Source: CAVZCK01 sp963798805 (GTDB lineage Bacteria > Pseudomonadota > Alphaproteobacteria > Rhizobiales > Rhodomicrobiaceae). From it: 64,000 nucleotides of DNA. Within the stretch, counting starts at the first letter, position 1, and every line of letters starts with the position of its first letter. Where the stretch lies: contig CAWCVC010000015.1 in assembly GCA_963798805.1 (NCBI GenBank), positions 248,001-312,000 of the forward strand. Reading direction: 5' to 3'. The notes below the pieces were generated by a model that had not been told where the DNA came from, did not search any database, and saw only the letters and a list, made by a program, of their open reading frames with translations. This document shows, one piece after another, positions 17,857 through 26,472 of the stretch. A program made the translations under genes and the position numbers.

Positions 17857-18333
17857 GGGGGCTCACAAGCTGAACGTGGATTAAGTGTTCGAATTACGGA
17901 CGGTCGACGAGCGGATTGCCGGTTGATCCGGATCGTAGCTTTCTCATGTGAGTTCTGCCACAAAAATGCGTGGCATTCCCTATCAGGAATAATCGCAGGT
18001 TTAGTAACCGACTGGTTAAGAGTTGGTATAGCAGCCGCCGAGCTTGTTATATCCAGCTTTGCATCGACCTCTAAACGTGAAGCGAAAGTCGAGCCGCTGC
18101 TTATACTCACCTCTGTTTGGTCGCTTATAGCTCAATAGATTTTTCTGCGGGGGCCCATAATGAGTTCGATCCCCACCCCGACAAGGCAGACGACTGACCA
18201 TAGCGAAGAAACGTGATGACGGTGTCGAGACTCCAGCTCACCGCTCGTCCTTGGGATGACGTTTGGGTGGGCCGGGCGGAAAGCCCGAGTTGATGCGGCA
18301 GTTCTCGCCCATCAACTCGTTTCCTGCAGTTTC
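17857..18333. other. Intergenic, no gene seen
   Basis: About 480 bp between two divergent transcription units. It must contain the promoter of the cyclase gene and that of the arsR operon. No RNA gene or conserved frame was recognised. Confidence 0.5.
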
Positions 18334-18349
18334 GTAAGTATTGACTTAC
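18334..18349. promoter_or_regulatory. ArsR-type operator upstream of arsR-SRPBCC-GST operon
   Basis: GTAAGTATTGACTTAC is a perfect 6-4-6 inverted repeat. It overlaps a -35-like TTGACT (18341-18346), with a -10-like TAACTAT about 16 bp on, and sits 25 bp before the likely ATG. This suits autorepression by the ArsR protein. Confidence 0.6.
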
Positions 18350-18374
18350 TGTAAGTTTCCGCTAACTATTGGTG

Positions 18375-18740
18375 ATGAGCACCGGCACCTCGCAAGCTGC
18401 CACTGAAAGCATGGGAATGATCGGCGCCGATCGGGCCTTGAGCGCCCTCGGGGACCCGACACGTCGCCACATATTCAAGAGCTTGCGCCATGGGAGCCGC
18501 TCGGTACGGGAGATCGCCCAGGGTATGGATGTGAGCCGCCCTGCGGTTTCCCAACACCTCAAAATTCTCAGAGAGGCTGGACTTGTGGCCGTTCGCGCCG
18601 AAGGCGCGCGACGCCTTTACAGCATCGACGCGGCCGGCATCGAGGCTCTGCGCAGCTGGCTGGAGGGGTTCTGGGACGACGCGCTGACCGCATTCAGGAA
18701 GGCGGCCGAGCGAGAGGCGGCAAAGGGTAGGAAGCCATGA
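18375..18740 (+). CDS. ArsR-family repressor paired with SRPBCC protein
   Basis: 121 residues from ATG 18375; TTG 18369 and GTG 18372 are in-frame alternatives. Winged helix: ALSALGDPTRRHIFKSLRHG, then VREIAQGMDVSRPAVSQHLK, ILREAGLVAVRAEGARRLYS. It is the type without metal cysteines that is commonly found just before an AHSA1/SRPBCC gene. It overlaps the next gene by 4 bp (ATGA). It likely represses its own operon through the repeat at 18334. Confidence 0.88.
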   Translation: MSTGTSQAATESMGMIGADRALSALGDPTRRHIFKSLRHGSRSVREIAQGMDVSRPAVSQHLKILREAGLVAVRAEGARRLYSIDAAGIEALRSWLEGFWDDALTAFRKAAEREAAKGRKP

Positions 18741-19231
18741 TAAACGAGCGAACCGGCGGCGATCCGAACAGTGTGCACAAACAGGTGACCGTCGACGCGC
18801 CGCAAGATGTCGCCTGGCGCGTGTTCACGGAGCAGATGGGCGCCTGGTGGCCCCTGACAATGTACAAGATCGGCGCGGCCGATGCCGTGGATGCGGTGAT
18901 CGAGCCGCGCGTCGGCGGCCGCTGGTATGAGCGCGGCGACGATGGCAGCACCTGCCAATGGGGTAGCGTGCTCGCCTGGGAGCCTCCCTCGCGCCTGGTG
19001 CTCTCTTGGGACATCGGCGCCGACTGGCAATACGACCCGAGCTTGAAGACCGAAATCGAGATTCGTTTTATCCCTGAGGGTGATCGCGCAACCCGCGTCG
19101 AGCTCGAACATCGGCGCCTCGATCGCTATGGCGCACACCGCGATCGGATGCGCGCCGTTTTCGACAAGGAAGGGGATTGGGGTCGCCTGCTGGCGATGTT
19201 CACACGCGTTGCCGAGGAGGCTGTCACATGA
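18737..19231 (+). CDS. SRPBCC/AHSA1-domain protein
   Basis: 164 residues: VHKQVTVDAPQDVAWRVFTE, GGRWYERGDDGSTCQWGSVL, PPSRLVLSWDIGADWQYDP. This is a Bet v1-like lipid/ligand-binding cup of the Aha1 (AHSA1) group. The substrate is unknown; with ArsR partners these are often stress-linked. It is translationally coupled at both ends (ATGA overlaps). Confidence 0.85.
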   Translation: MINERTGGDPNSVHKQVTVDAPQDVAWRVFTEQMGAWWPLTMYKIGAADAVDAVIEPRVGGRWYERGDDGSTCQWGSVLAWEPPSRLVLSWDIGADWQYDPSLKTEIEIRFIPEGDRATRVELEHRRLDRYGAHRDRMRAVFDKEGDWGRLLAMFTRVAEEAVT

Positions 19232-19986
19232 TCCATTCCGCATCCGCCCCCCTGAAGCTGTTCCAGTTCCCGCGCCTGTTTTCGGTTCCAAATCTGAGTC
19301 CGTTCTGCTGCAAGCTCGAAACCTGGCTGCGCATCGCCGGAATACCCTATGAGGTCGTCGACACGCCCGATCCACGCAAAGGGCCGAAGGGCAAGGTGCC
19401 ATTCATCGAAGATGCCGGCCAGCGCATCGGCGATAGCTCGCTCATCATCGATCACCTGGTCAAGACTCGGGGCATCGATCCCGATGCTCATCTCAGCCCC
19501 GCCCAGCGTGCCACGGCCTTGCTCGTCCAGCGCACGCTTGAGGAGCATTATGCCTTCGTCATTCTCTACACCCATTTCATTCGCGATGCGGGCTGGCGGC
19601 ACACACAGTCGAGCTTCGACAATATGCCGGCGCTTATTCGCCCGCTGATCGCACGCATGGTGCGCAGGCGCATGAGGAAAATACTATGGGTGCAGGGCGT
19701 CTTGCGCCATTCCGATGACGATATCATCGAGGCCGGGCTGCGCGATTGGCGCGCGATACTTGCGGTGATGTCCGGCGGGCCTTTCTTCTTCGGCGAACAC
19801 CCCATGTCAGTCGATGCGATCGTCTTCGGCGCGCTGGCAACAACCATCTTCACCCCGATCGAATCGCCGATCCGCGATTTCCTCCGATCTCAGACGACCT
19901 GCATCGCCTATGCAAAGAGAATGCGCGCGCGGTTCTTTCCGGAACTCGTCAACCCACCATCGCGGGACTCTCGGCACGCTGCTTAG
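19228..19986 (+). CDS. Glutathione S-transferase family protein (metaxin/Fax-like)
   Basis: 252 residues from ATG 19228, which overlaps the previous stop. The thioredoxin-like N-domain has FSVPNLSPFCCKLETWLRIA and GKVPFIEDAGQRIGDSSLII; the helical C-domain includes FFFGEHPMSVDAIVFGALAT. The SPFCCK motif resembles metaxin/Fax GSTs, which often lack classical GST activity. The substrate is unknown. It is the third gene of the arsR-led operon, and its start was chosen by coupling. Confidence 0.85.
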   Translation: MIHSASAPLKLFQFPRLFSVPNLSPFCCKLETWLRIAGIPYEVVDTPDPRKGPKGKVPFIEDAGQRIGDSSLIIDHLVKTRGIDPDAHLSPAQRATALLVQRTLEEHYAFVILYTHFIRDAGWRHTQSSFDNMPALIRPLIARMVRRRMRKILWVQGVLRHSDDDIIEAGLRDWRAILAVMSGGPFFFGEHPMSVDAIVFGALATTIFTPIESPIRDFLRSQTTCIAYAKRMRARFFPELVNPPSRDSRHAA

Positions 19987-20044
19987 ACGGGTGCATGCCT
20001 CGACGATCGGTCCGGCTCTCAAGACGCCTGTTGCCGCTCAAGAA

Positions 20045-20281
20045 TTACTGATCGATTAGCGGGCCGGTCACGCCCGTGAGCAGCATGAGCGACATGCAGC
20101 AGGAGCCGTAGATCACGCCATGCGCCAAGCGCTCCGGATCGGGCCTGATGCTCGCGGGGACGAGCCGGACGAGCAATGGCAAAAGCCCAAGTAAAATGAA
20201 TGCTACCGGCTTGAGCACCACGAACTGGACGAGCGCCCAACAAGCGAATACGACGGTTGACCCGAGGAGGGGCCCGCCGAC
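20045..20281 (-). pseudogene. Membrane protein fragment, possibly TauE/SafE-like
   Basis: Minus-strand open stretch without a good start: LLGSTVVFACWALVQFVVLK, PVAFILLGLLPLLVRLVPAS, HGVIYGSCCMSLMLLTGVTG and GPLIDQ with a stop. It has two to three hydrophobic helices. The segment with GPLID resembles the middle of TauE/SafE-type exporters, and the neighbour is a sulfite-oxidase-type enzyme, so a sulfite exporter remnant is possible. Both ends are missing, and the family call is tentative. Confidence 0.35.
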
Positions 20282-20330
20282 TTACAGTTCGGGACCTTCG
20301 GACCGGACTGCTCGTCTCGCCATCCTGCAA

Positions 20331-21122
20331 TTAGAGACCGCTGAACCAATTATAGCCATGATCTTCCCAATAGCCGCCGGGACAGGTGTTCGTCACCTCG
20401 ATTGCGGTGATCCATTTCGGCTGCTTGAAGCCGAGCTTTAAGGGCGTCTTCAGTCGCATCGGGAAGCCGTAAATATCGGCGATCGGCGAACCGTCATAGT
20501 GAGTGGCAAGGATCGTCTGCGGATGCAAAGCTGTGGGCATGTCGACACTCGACGAATAGCCGTCGGAGTGGCATTTGAAACCCACATATTTGGCTGTGGT
20601 ATCGGCACCGATCCGTTCGAGGAAGAGCTTCAGCGGCACGCCAGACCATTTGCCGATATAGTCCCAGCCCTCGACGCAGACATGGCGCGTGATCTGCGTC
20701 TCATGCGGCAGCGCGTAAAGCGCGTCCTTCGTCAAGGCGCGCTTGTCCTTGATAAGCCCGGCGAGCTCGAGGCGCCAGCTTTCTCCGTCGACAGGCTTGA
20801 CCTGCTCCTTGGTGTAGAAGGCGTTGAAACGGGGCGGATGAGCGACATCGGCCTCCGTATATGTCGGCGCGAGCACCGCCGGATTGAACAGCCAGGCCTG
20901 CACGCGGTCATTCCAACCGGACATCGCCCGCAGAATGAATTGAAGGTTTTGGTTGTTGCTGACGTCGCAGCCGGTGAGCAGCGTCAATGCGCCGAGGCTC
21001 AGCGTTCCGCGCAAAAAGCCGCGCCGCTCGATGCGCCTGATCAGCGTCCGGTGCTCGATCAGGGGGCTCTGATCGATGCCGCCTGGCGGGCGATGAATGG
21101 ACGGGGCTCGCTTGCTGATCAT
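20331..21122 (-). CDS. Sulfite oxidase/YedY-family molybdopterin oxidoreductase
   Basis: 263 residues. An RR-containing N-region (IERRGFLRGTLSLGALTLL, then TGC) suggests Tat export and possibly a lipobox. The molybdopterin domain has TRHVCVEGWDYIGKWSGVPL with the Mo-ligand Cys149, GFKCHSDGYSSSVDMPTALH, and the end KWITAIEVTNTCPGGYWEDH. It is smaller than sulfite oxidase proper because the dimerisation domain is lacking, as in MsrP/YedY. It follows the cytochrome b gene by 1 bp, forming an electron-transfer pair. Likely substrates are sulfite or a sulfoxide; which one is not decidable from sequence. Confidence 0.85.
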   Translation of the reverse strand: MISKRAPSIHRPPGGIDQSPLIEHRTLIRRIERRGFLRGTLSLGALTLLTGCDVSNNQNLQFILRAMSGWNDRVQAWLFNPAVLAPTYTEADVAHPPRFNAFYTKEQVKPVDGESWRLELAGLIKDKRALTKDALYALPHETQITRHVCVEGWDYIGKWSGVPLKLFLERIGADTTAKYVGFKCHSDGYSSSVDMPTALHPQTILATHYDGSPIADIYGFPMRLKTPLKLGFKQPKWITAIEVTNTCPGGYWEDHGYNWFSGL

Positions 21123-21123
21123 C

Positions 21124-21816
21124 TCATTCTCCCGGAGACGGCGCCGCCGTCGTTCCCCTGCGCGTCACCCGGACATTTCCGGTAATCATGGCTTTGAGGG
21201 ACGTCGGGACCAGGATCGAGAGCGTCACGTGCACGGCGAGAAACAGCACGATAGCGGTCATGGCGATGAAATGGGCGAGCCGTGCCCCCTGGAAGTTACC
21301 GAATATCGCCGTCAGCCAATGGAACTGAACCGGCTTCCAGATCGCCAGTCCCGAGGCGAAGGAGAGCAGCGTGGCGAGCACGACGCCCACATAGCTGAAC
21401 CGCTGCACGGCATTATAGACTGAGAGGTCGTCATGGCTAAGGTGCAGTCTCAGCGCATCCGTGAAGTCGTGCCAAAGGCCGCCTACGGAGATTGGGAACC
21501 ATTTGCGTTGAATGCGCCCCGTGGCGAAGCCGTAAATCAGCGCAGCAGTGCCGTTGATGAAGAACACCCACATGGCCGCGAAATGCCAGAGCAACGCATT
21601 GCTGAAGCCGACATCCTTGTTGAGCCGATAAGTGATCTCTGGATCGCCGCCAAGGGTTGCCCAGATCGGAAAGGTCAGCCAGCTGATGATTGGAACGTTG
21701 TTGTAGATGCGCCAGCCGCTAGCGATCATGACGATGATCGCCGCAGCATTCACCCAATGCATAATCCGCACCGAAGGCGGATGCACCCTGACCTCTGTTC
21801 CAGTATCGTTCGGCAT
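21124..21816 (-). CDS. Cytochrome b561-type membrane subunit
   Basis: 230 residues from ATG 21816. Four to five TM helices with candidate haem-b histidines: SVRIMHWVNAAAIIVMIASG, SNALLWHFAAMWVFFINGTA, ARLAHFIAMTAIVLFLAVHV. It belongs to the Ni-hydrogenase-type cytochrome b561 family. It likely passes electrons between the adjacent molybdoenzyme and the quinone pool. GGAG lies 12 bp before the ATG. A start at 21858 would add a non-hydrophobic leader. Confidence 0.85.
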   Translation of the reverse strand: MPNDTGTEVRVHPPSVRIMHWVNAAAIIVMIASGWRIYNNVPIISWLTFPIWATLGGDPEITYRLNKDVGFSNALLWHFAAMWVFFINGTAALIYGFATGRIQRKWFPISVGGLWHDFTDALRLHLSHDDLSVYNAVQRFSYVGVVLATLLSFASGLAIWKPVQFHWLTAIFGNFQGARLAHFIAMTAIVLFLAVHVTLSILVPTSLKAMITGNVRVTRRGTTAAPSPGE

Positions 21817-22069
21817 GTGAGCCGCTCCGCGAAAGGGACTTCCACGGCTTAAGGACAAGCCGCAAGACGATCAAGCAAGCGGATTGCTGGCTATCTTTCG
21901 ATCATAGTCTTCCGCAAATCTTTTCACGACACAACTTCTGTGGGAACACGATTTTGTTAACCGCCTCAAATTCAATAACAACTTTTTGTGAGATCGAGGA
22001 AACTTTATCAATAGTCTGGCCATTCCATGCGAAATAACAATTGCGGTTGGCAATTCAAGGAGATCGCAA

Positions 22070-22870
22070 ATGACGCGAGGTATGACCGAGGCGAGCTTTT
22101 GCGGGATCGCGATCATGGCCAAAGCCTCGCGCCCTGGTCTGACCAAGACAAGGCTCGTCCCGCCGCTGACGCCGGAAGAGGCGGCGGCATGTAACACGGC
22201 ATTTCTCCAGGACGTCACCGCCAATCTGCTGCGGGCTGCAGCAAATGAGAGTCTTACCGGTTATATTGCCTACGGACCAGTCGGCTGCGGAGATTTCTTC
22301 CGTACACATCTTCCAACACAGATCAGCCTACTGGAGATCTGGAATTCCGATTTCGGTCTCTGCTTGATCAAGGCGCTGGAGGCGCAGTTTGCGTGCGGCC
22401 ACGATGCGGCCTGCGTTCTCAATTCCGACAGCCCGACGCTGCCGTTTACCTTTCTCACCGAGGCCGTCCGTGTACTGCAGGCGCCGGGCGAGCGGATCGT
22501 GCTCGGCCCTTCGACCGACGGCGGCTATTACTTACTGGGCTGCAAGCGTATCTATCCGAAGCTGTTCGAGGACATCGCCTGGAGCACGGAGGTGGTCGCT
22601 CGGCAAACATTGGAGCGTGCAGCCGAACTCGGCGTTCCCGTTTGTCTGCTTCCGACCTGGTATGATGTGGATGACGCCGACGCGCTGCGGCTCGCTACAA
22701 GCGAATTGCTCGCCGGCGTACCCTTTCATCGCCGCATCGCGTCAAGCCCGGCGCGGCAAACCGCCGATCTGCTCGGCCGGCTCGTGCAGGACGGACGGCT
22801 CAGCGCTGTGCCGGCCGCAGCGCGGGCTTCGCCTACTCTCCCGCTCTTCTCACCTCTTGCAGCGCGCTGA
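22070..22870 (+). CDS. DUF2064/TIGR04282-type glycosyl (nucleotidyl) transferase
   Basis: 266 residues from ATG 22070 behind AAGGAG. IAIMAKASRPGLTKTRLVPP is the nucleotide-binding N-motif, followed by ACVLNSDSPTLPFTFLTEAV and VLGPSTDGGYYLLGCKRIYP (DGGYYL) and TWYDVDDADALRLATSELL (YDVDDADDL type). The family is a GT-A-like fold named rSAM-associated transferase 1 because it lies beside radical-SAM genes, as here. It is the first gene of a four-gene operon. The acceptor is unknown. Confidence 0.85.
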   Translation: MTRGMTEASFCGIAIMAKASRPGLTKTRLVPPLTPEEAAACNTAFLQDVTANLLRAAANESLTGYIAYGPVGCGDFFRTHLPTQISLLEIWNSDFGLCLIKALEAQFACGHDAACVLNSDSPTLPFTFLTEAVRVLQAPGERIVLGPSTDGGYYLLGCKRIYPKLFEDIAWSTEVVARQTLERAAELGVPVCLLPTWYDVDDADALRLATSELLAGVPFHRRIASSPARQTADLLGRLVQDGRLSAVPAAARASPTLPLFSPLAAR

Positions 22871-22874
22871 GACA

Positions 22875-24191
22875 ATGACTGTATTCGGCATTCCCCGTAC
22901 ACTGTTGGTATCCGGCCTGCTCCTGCTCGCATCCATGCTGGCGGGAGCGATCGCGTTTTTCGCCAAAGACCACACTTTCATCGTTGTCCTGACGCTCGTG
23001 CAGGGGCTCATCTATCTGCCGGCTGTGTTCTGGGCCTGGCGACGGGCTGAAGGCCAAGGGTTTTCCGCGCGCGATACCCTGCTTTTTATTCTCGGCCTAG
23101 CGGCGGTGCTGCGCGCGCTCATCCTTTTTGCGCCGCCCCATTCGACCGACATCTATCGCTATGTCTGGGACGGGCGCGTTCAGGCGGCGGGCATCAATCC
23201 TTATATTTATATTCCCGCCGATCCCGCCCTGGCGAAGCTTCGGGACGACACGATCTATCCCGGCATTAACCGCAAGGAATATGCTCCGACAATTTATCCG
23301 CCCACGGCGCAGATCGTCTATTGGGCGGCGACACGCTTCGGCGAAAGCGTCACGGTCATGAAGGTGGTCATGCTTGGCTTCGAGGCGCTGGCGATCTGGG
23401 CGATTCTTGCCCTCCTCGCGGCGCGAGGCCTGCCGCAATATCTGGTCGTGATCTACGCCTGGCATCCGCTCGCCATTTGGGAGGTCGCGGGAAGCGGCCA
23501 TATCGACGTCGTCGCTATGGCCCTGCTCCTGCTCGCCATGCTCGGGGCCGAGCGGCGGAACGCCTTGGGGACCGGCGCAGCCCTCGCGGCGGCGACGCTC
23601 GCCAAGTATTTCCCAATAGTCATGGCTCCTGCACTCTGGCGGCGCGGCGACTGGAAGATGCCGCTCGCGGCGGTTCTCACGGGCGCGGCGCTTTACCTTC
23701 CCTATCTCTCGGGCGGCGAGAAGATTTTCGGCTTTTTGGGCGGCTATGCGGATGAAGGCGGCTTGCTAAGCGGTCAGGGTATCCTTCTGGCAGCGTTGTT
23801 GAAGAAGATCGGCTTCGGTGAGGCCGCACTGCCCTTGTTCTTCGCGGTGGCGATCGGTCTTCTCGGCGCACTGGCCTGGCACTCCACCTTCCGCGAGCGT
23901 CCCGAGCGGCCCGGCATCAATGATAGCTTCACGCTGGCCACCGCGTTTACCGTCTTGATTTCGCCGCCCCACGCTTGGTACTTCCTCTGGCTGATCCCAT
24001 TTCTCTGTTTCACGTTTTCTCCCGCCGTCCTCTACCTCACCCTCGCCGCGACAGCGCTCTACCGCCTTGGCTGGCCGCCGAGCCTGACCGGCGCGGGCAT
24101 ACTTTATGGCCCGTTCGCGCTGCTCGCGCTCTTGGAGCGATCCCGGCTGTTTTCGAAAAAGGAGGCCCTTCATGAAAGCGCTCGCGACTGA
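22875..24191 (+). CDS. GT87/mannosyltransferase-like polyprenyl-dependent glycosyltransferase
   Basis: 438 residues with about 11 TM helices. The first loop carries LFAPPHSTDIYRYVWDGRVQ, the acidic DxYRYxWDGR signature of GT-C enzymes that use a lipid-linked sugar. Later parts are IYAWHPLAIWEVAGSGHIDV and ISPPHAWYFLWLIPFLCFTF. It is a probable membrane glycosyltransferase acting at the periplasmic face. It starts 5 bp after the DUF2064 gene; its 3' end overlaps the next start by 20 bp. Confidence 0.8.
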   Translation: MTVFGIPRTLLVSGLLLLASMLAGAIAFFAKDHTFIVVLTLVQGLIYLPAVFWAWRRAEGQGFSARDTLLFILGLAAVLRALILFAPPHSTDIYRYVWDGRVQAAGINPYIYIPADPALAKLRDDTIYPGINRKEYAPTIYPPTAQIVYWAATRFGESVTVMKVVMLGFEALAIWAILALLAARGLPQYLVVIYAWHPLAIWEVAGSGHIDVVAMALLLLAMLGAERRNALGTGAALAAATLAKYFPIVMAPALWRRGDWKMPLAAVLTGAALYLPYLSGGEKIFGFLGGYADEGGLLSGQGILLAALLKKIGFGEAALPLFFAVAIGLLGALAWHSTFRERPERPGINDSFTLATAFTVLISPPHAWYFLWLIPFLCFTFSPAVLYLTLAATALYRLGWPPSLTGAGILYGPFALLALLERSRLFSKKEALHESARD

Positions 24192-25266
24192 CGATGGCTC
24201 GAAACCGGCAGCCGGCGAGCAGCCCGCGCTGCCCGACCCAAGGCGCTATTTCGAGCAGATTGGCGTGGAGCGCGGCCCCGTCGCGGCGGCGGACCCGGTG
24301 TGCCTCTATTTGGAAACGACCAACCGCTGCAATCTGCTCTGCGAGACCTGCCCCCGCACCTTCGAGGAGCTGGAGCCGCCGGCCGATATGAGCTGGGAGC
24401 TGTTCACCAAGATTGTCGATCAGTACCCGAACATTCAGCGCGTGGTGCTGCACGGCGTGGGCGAGCCGATGATGGTCGCCGAGCTGCCCGAAATGGTCCG
24501 CTATCTGAAGGCGCGCGGCACCTATGTGCTGTTCAACACCAACGGCACCTTGATGCGCGAGAAGAAGAGCCGTGAGCTGATCGAGGCCGGGCTCGATGAG
24601 TTGCGCATCTCGCTCGATGCCGCCGAGGCGAAGACGTTCGAGCTGGTGCGCGGCCGCGACCTGTTCGACCGCATCGTTCGCAATGTGAAGAGTTTTGTCG
24701 CGCTGAAAGCGAAGATGGGCGCGGACCGCCCGCGCCTCTCGCTCTGGCTGACGGGCTTGCGCGAGACCATGCAGCAGCTGCCCGCCTTCATCCGGCTCGC
24801 CCATGAGATCGGCGTGCCGGAGGTGCATCTGCAGCGGCTGGTGTTTCCGGACAAAGGCCTCGGCCTTGCCCGCGCCGAGTCCTCGCTGTTCGAGCGGCGC
24901 GACGAAGAGGAGGGCGCTTATCTGCTAGAGGCGGAGCGTCTTGCCGCCGGGCTCGGTGTCATGTTCGACGCCTCGGGCGCGGCCGAGCCGGAGGCGAGCC
25001 TGCGCCGCGCTGAGGGGGATACGCCGTGGTCCCTCTGCCGGCGCCCCTGGTCGCTGATGTATTTCACCGCTCACGGTCGCGCCCTACCTTGCTGCATCGC
25101 CCCATTTTCCATGCGAGGCTACGAGAATTTCACGCTCGGCGATGCCCGCACGGCAAGTCTGCCGGACATCTGGAACAGCCCGGCCTACCAGTCATTCCGG
25201 AACAGCCTTCTCAGCGATACGCCGCCCAGGGCCTGCGAGGGCTGCGGCCTGCGCTGGAGCCTCTGA
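24172..25266 (+). CDS. Radical SAM/SPASM-like protein
   Basis: 364 residues from ATG 24172 (GGAGG 7 bp upstream). The [4Fe-4S]-SAM motif LETTNRCNLLCETCPR uses C53, C57 and C60. Then come VVLHGVGEPMMVAELPEMVR (GGEP-like) and LRISLDAAEAKTFELVRGRD. The C-terminal cysteine cluster WSLCRRPWSLMYFTAHGRALP, CCIAPF and CEGCGLRW fits an auxiliary SPASM-type cluster. The reaction is unknown. Overlap with the flanking glycosyltransferase genes implies action on the same product. Confidence 0.88.
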   Translation: MKALATDDGSKPAAGEQPALPDPRRYFEQIGVERGPVAAADPVCLYLETTNRCNLLCETCPRTFEELEPPADMSWELFTKIVDQYPNIQRVVLHGVGEPMMVAELPEMVRYLKARGTYVLFNTNGTLMREKKSRELIEAGLDELRISLDAAEAKTFELVRGRDLFDRIVRNVKSFVALKAKMGADRPRLSLWLTGLRETMQQLPAFIRLAHEIGVPEVHLQRLVFPDKGLGLARAESSLFERRDEEEGAYLLEAERLAAGLGVMFDASGAAEPEASLRRAEGDTPWSLCRRPWSLMYFTAHGRALPCCIAPFSMRGYENFTLGDARTASLPDIWNSPAYQSFRNSLLSDTPPRACEGCGLRWSL

Positions 25267-26024
25267 TGGCGCTGGTCCTCGAAATTGCTGATGACGCGAC
25301 CCGCTTGAAAACTGGGGTAAGCGTGGTGATTCCGGTGCTGAATGAGGAAGGTGCGATCGGTCCCGTCATCAGTTCGTTGCAGCGCGAGGCCGTAGATGAA
25401 ATCATCATCGCCGACGGCGGGTCGCAAGACCGGACCGTGACAATCGCGAAGGCACGCGGCGCGCGGGTCATCGATGCGGGCAAGGGCTATGGCCGCGCCT
25501 GCCTCGAAGGCGTGAAGGCGGCGCGTGACGGGTGCCGGATCGTCGTCTTCATGGACGGCGACGGCAGCGATATGCCCTCCGAGTTGCCCCGCCTCGTTGC
25601 GCCGCTCCTGGCGGACACGCATGATTTCGTCATTGCCTCCCGCACGCGGGGCCGGCGCGAGCCCGGTTCGATGGCTTGGCACCAACTCGCGGCCGGCTGG
25701 GCGATCGGCTCTCTCGTCGGCCTCACTTGCGGCTTCCGCTATTCCGATATGTGTGCCTTCCGCGCTATCCAGTACGAGACGCTGCTTGGCCTCGATATGC
25801 GGGAGACGACCTATGGCTGGAATCTGGAAATGCAGATGAAGGCCGCGCTTGCCGGCTTGCGCATTATCGAAATCCCGGTGCCCTATGGTCGGCGTCTGGG
25901 TGGTCGGTCGAAGGTCGCCGGGTCCTTGCGCGGTACCCTTATGGCCGGCGGGCGCATCTTAGTCGTGCTGGCTCGGATTTTGTGGACCGCGCACGCTCGC
26001 GACGCTGATACTGGCATGCGCTAG
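25266..26024 (+). CDS. Family 2 glycosyltransferase (DPM1/polyprenyl-phosphate type)
   Basis: 252 residues. VSVVIPVLNEEGAIGPVISS is the GT2 N-motif; the DxD-like metal site is VVFMDGDGSDMPSELPRLV, and TTYGWNLEMQMKAALAGLRI follows. There is no C-terminal TM pair. It could make polyprenyl-phosphate-sugar for the GT87-type enzyme two genes upstream. Its ATG shares an A with the radical-SAM stop (TGATG). It is the last gene of the operon. Confidence 0.85.
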   Translation: MALVLEIADDATRLKTGVSVVIPVLNEEGAIGPVISSLQREAVDEIIIADGGSQDRTVTIAKARGARVIDAGKGYGRACLEGVKAARDGCRIVVFMDGDGSDMPSELPRLVAPLLADTHDFVIASRTRGRREPGSMAWHQLAAGWAIGSLVGLTCGFRYSDMCAFRAIQYETLLGLDMRETTYGWNLEMQMKAALAGLRIIEIPVPYGRRLGGRSKVAGSLRGTLMAGGRILVVLARILWTAHARDADTGMR

Positions 26025-26219
26025 CAGGGTGGAAGATTCGGGCCGTTGCGTTGGAGCATCGACCCGGATTCACATACCGGACGCAAAATGCTTGTTGTTT
26101 GGATTGAGCGGCACCAGCTTTCAACGGAGGGGCGGTTCATCCCGCGATCCTCTCGGAGAATGAAACATATCGCCGACAGTAAGCGATGAAAGGACGTGTC
26201 ATGCCGAGGAGTCCTGCCT

Positions 26220-26423
26220 ATGCCTGAAATTCCACTCACCCTCGCGGAGATCGATGAGCGCATCGACATTGTGCGGGATAACCTCCGCGAACTGATCGAA
26301 CAAGCCGCAGGATATTCAGGCGCTGCAAACGAAGAACTGATGTCGCAACGCATCGCCGAGCAGGAGGAACAACTCGATCACCTCATGAAGCGGCGCGAAG
26401 AACTCACACAACGCGGACCGTGA
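26220..26423 (+). CDS. Small coiled-coil hypothetical protein
   Basis: 67 residues, MPEIPLTLAEIDERIDIVRD, then LRELIEQAAGYSGAANEELM, SQRIAEQEEQLDHLMKRREE. It is strongly amphipathic and acidic/basic, with a GAGGAG site before ATG 26220. No family was named. It lies 49 bp before msrB and may be co-transcribed with it. Confidence 0.65.
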   Translation: MPEIPLTLAEIDERIDIVRDNLRELIEQAAGYSGAANEELMSQRIAEQEEQLDHLMKRREELTQRGP

Positions 26424-26472
26424 TGTTCCTGGAATCTTCGTGGCTTCCGGAGTCAAAACAAGGAGAAAGGAA

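Noticed and set aside
24037..24828. 263-residue minus-strand open frame
   Set aside because: Antisense to the radical SAM gene; no motif.
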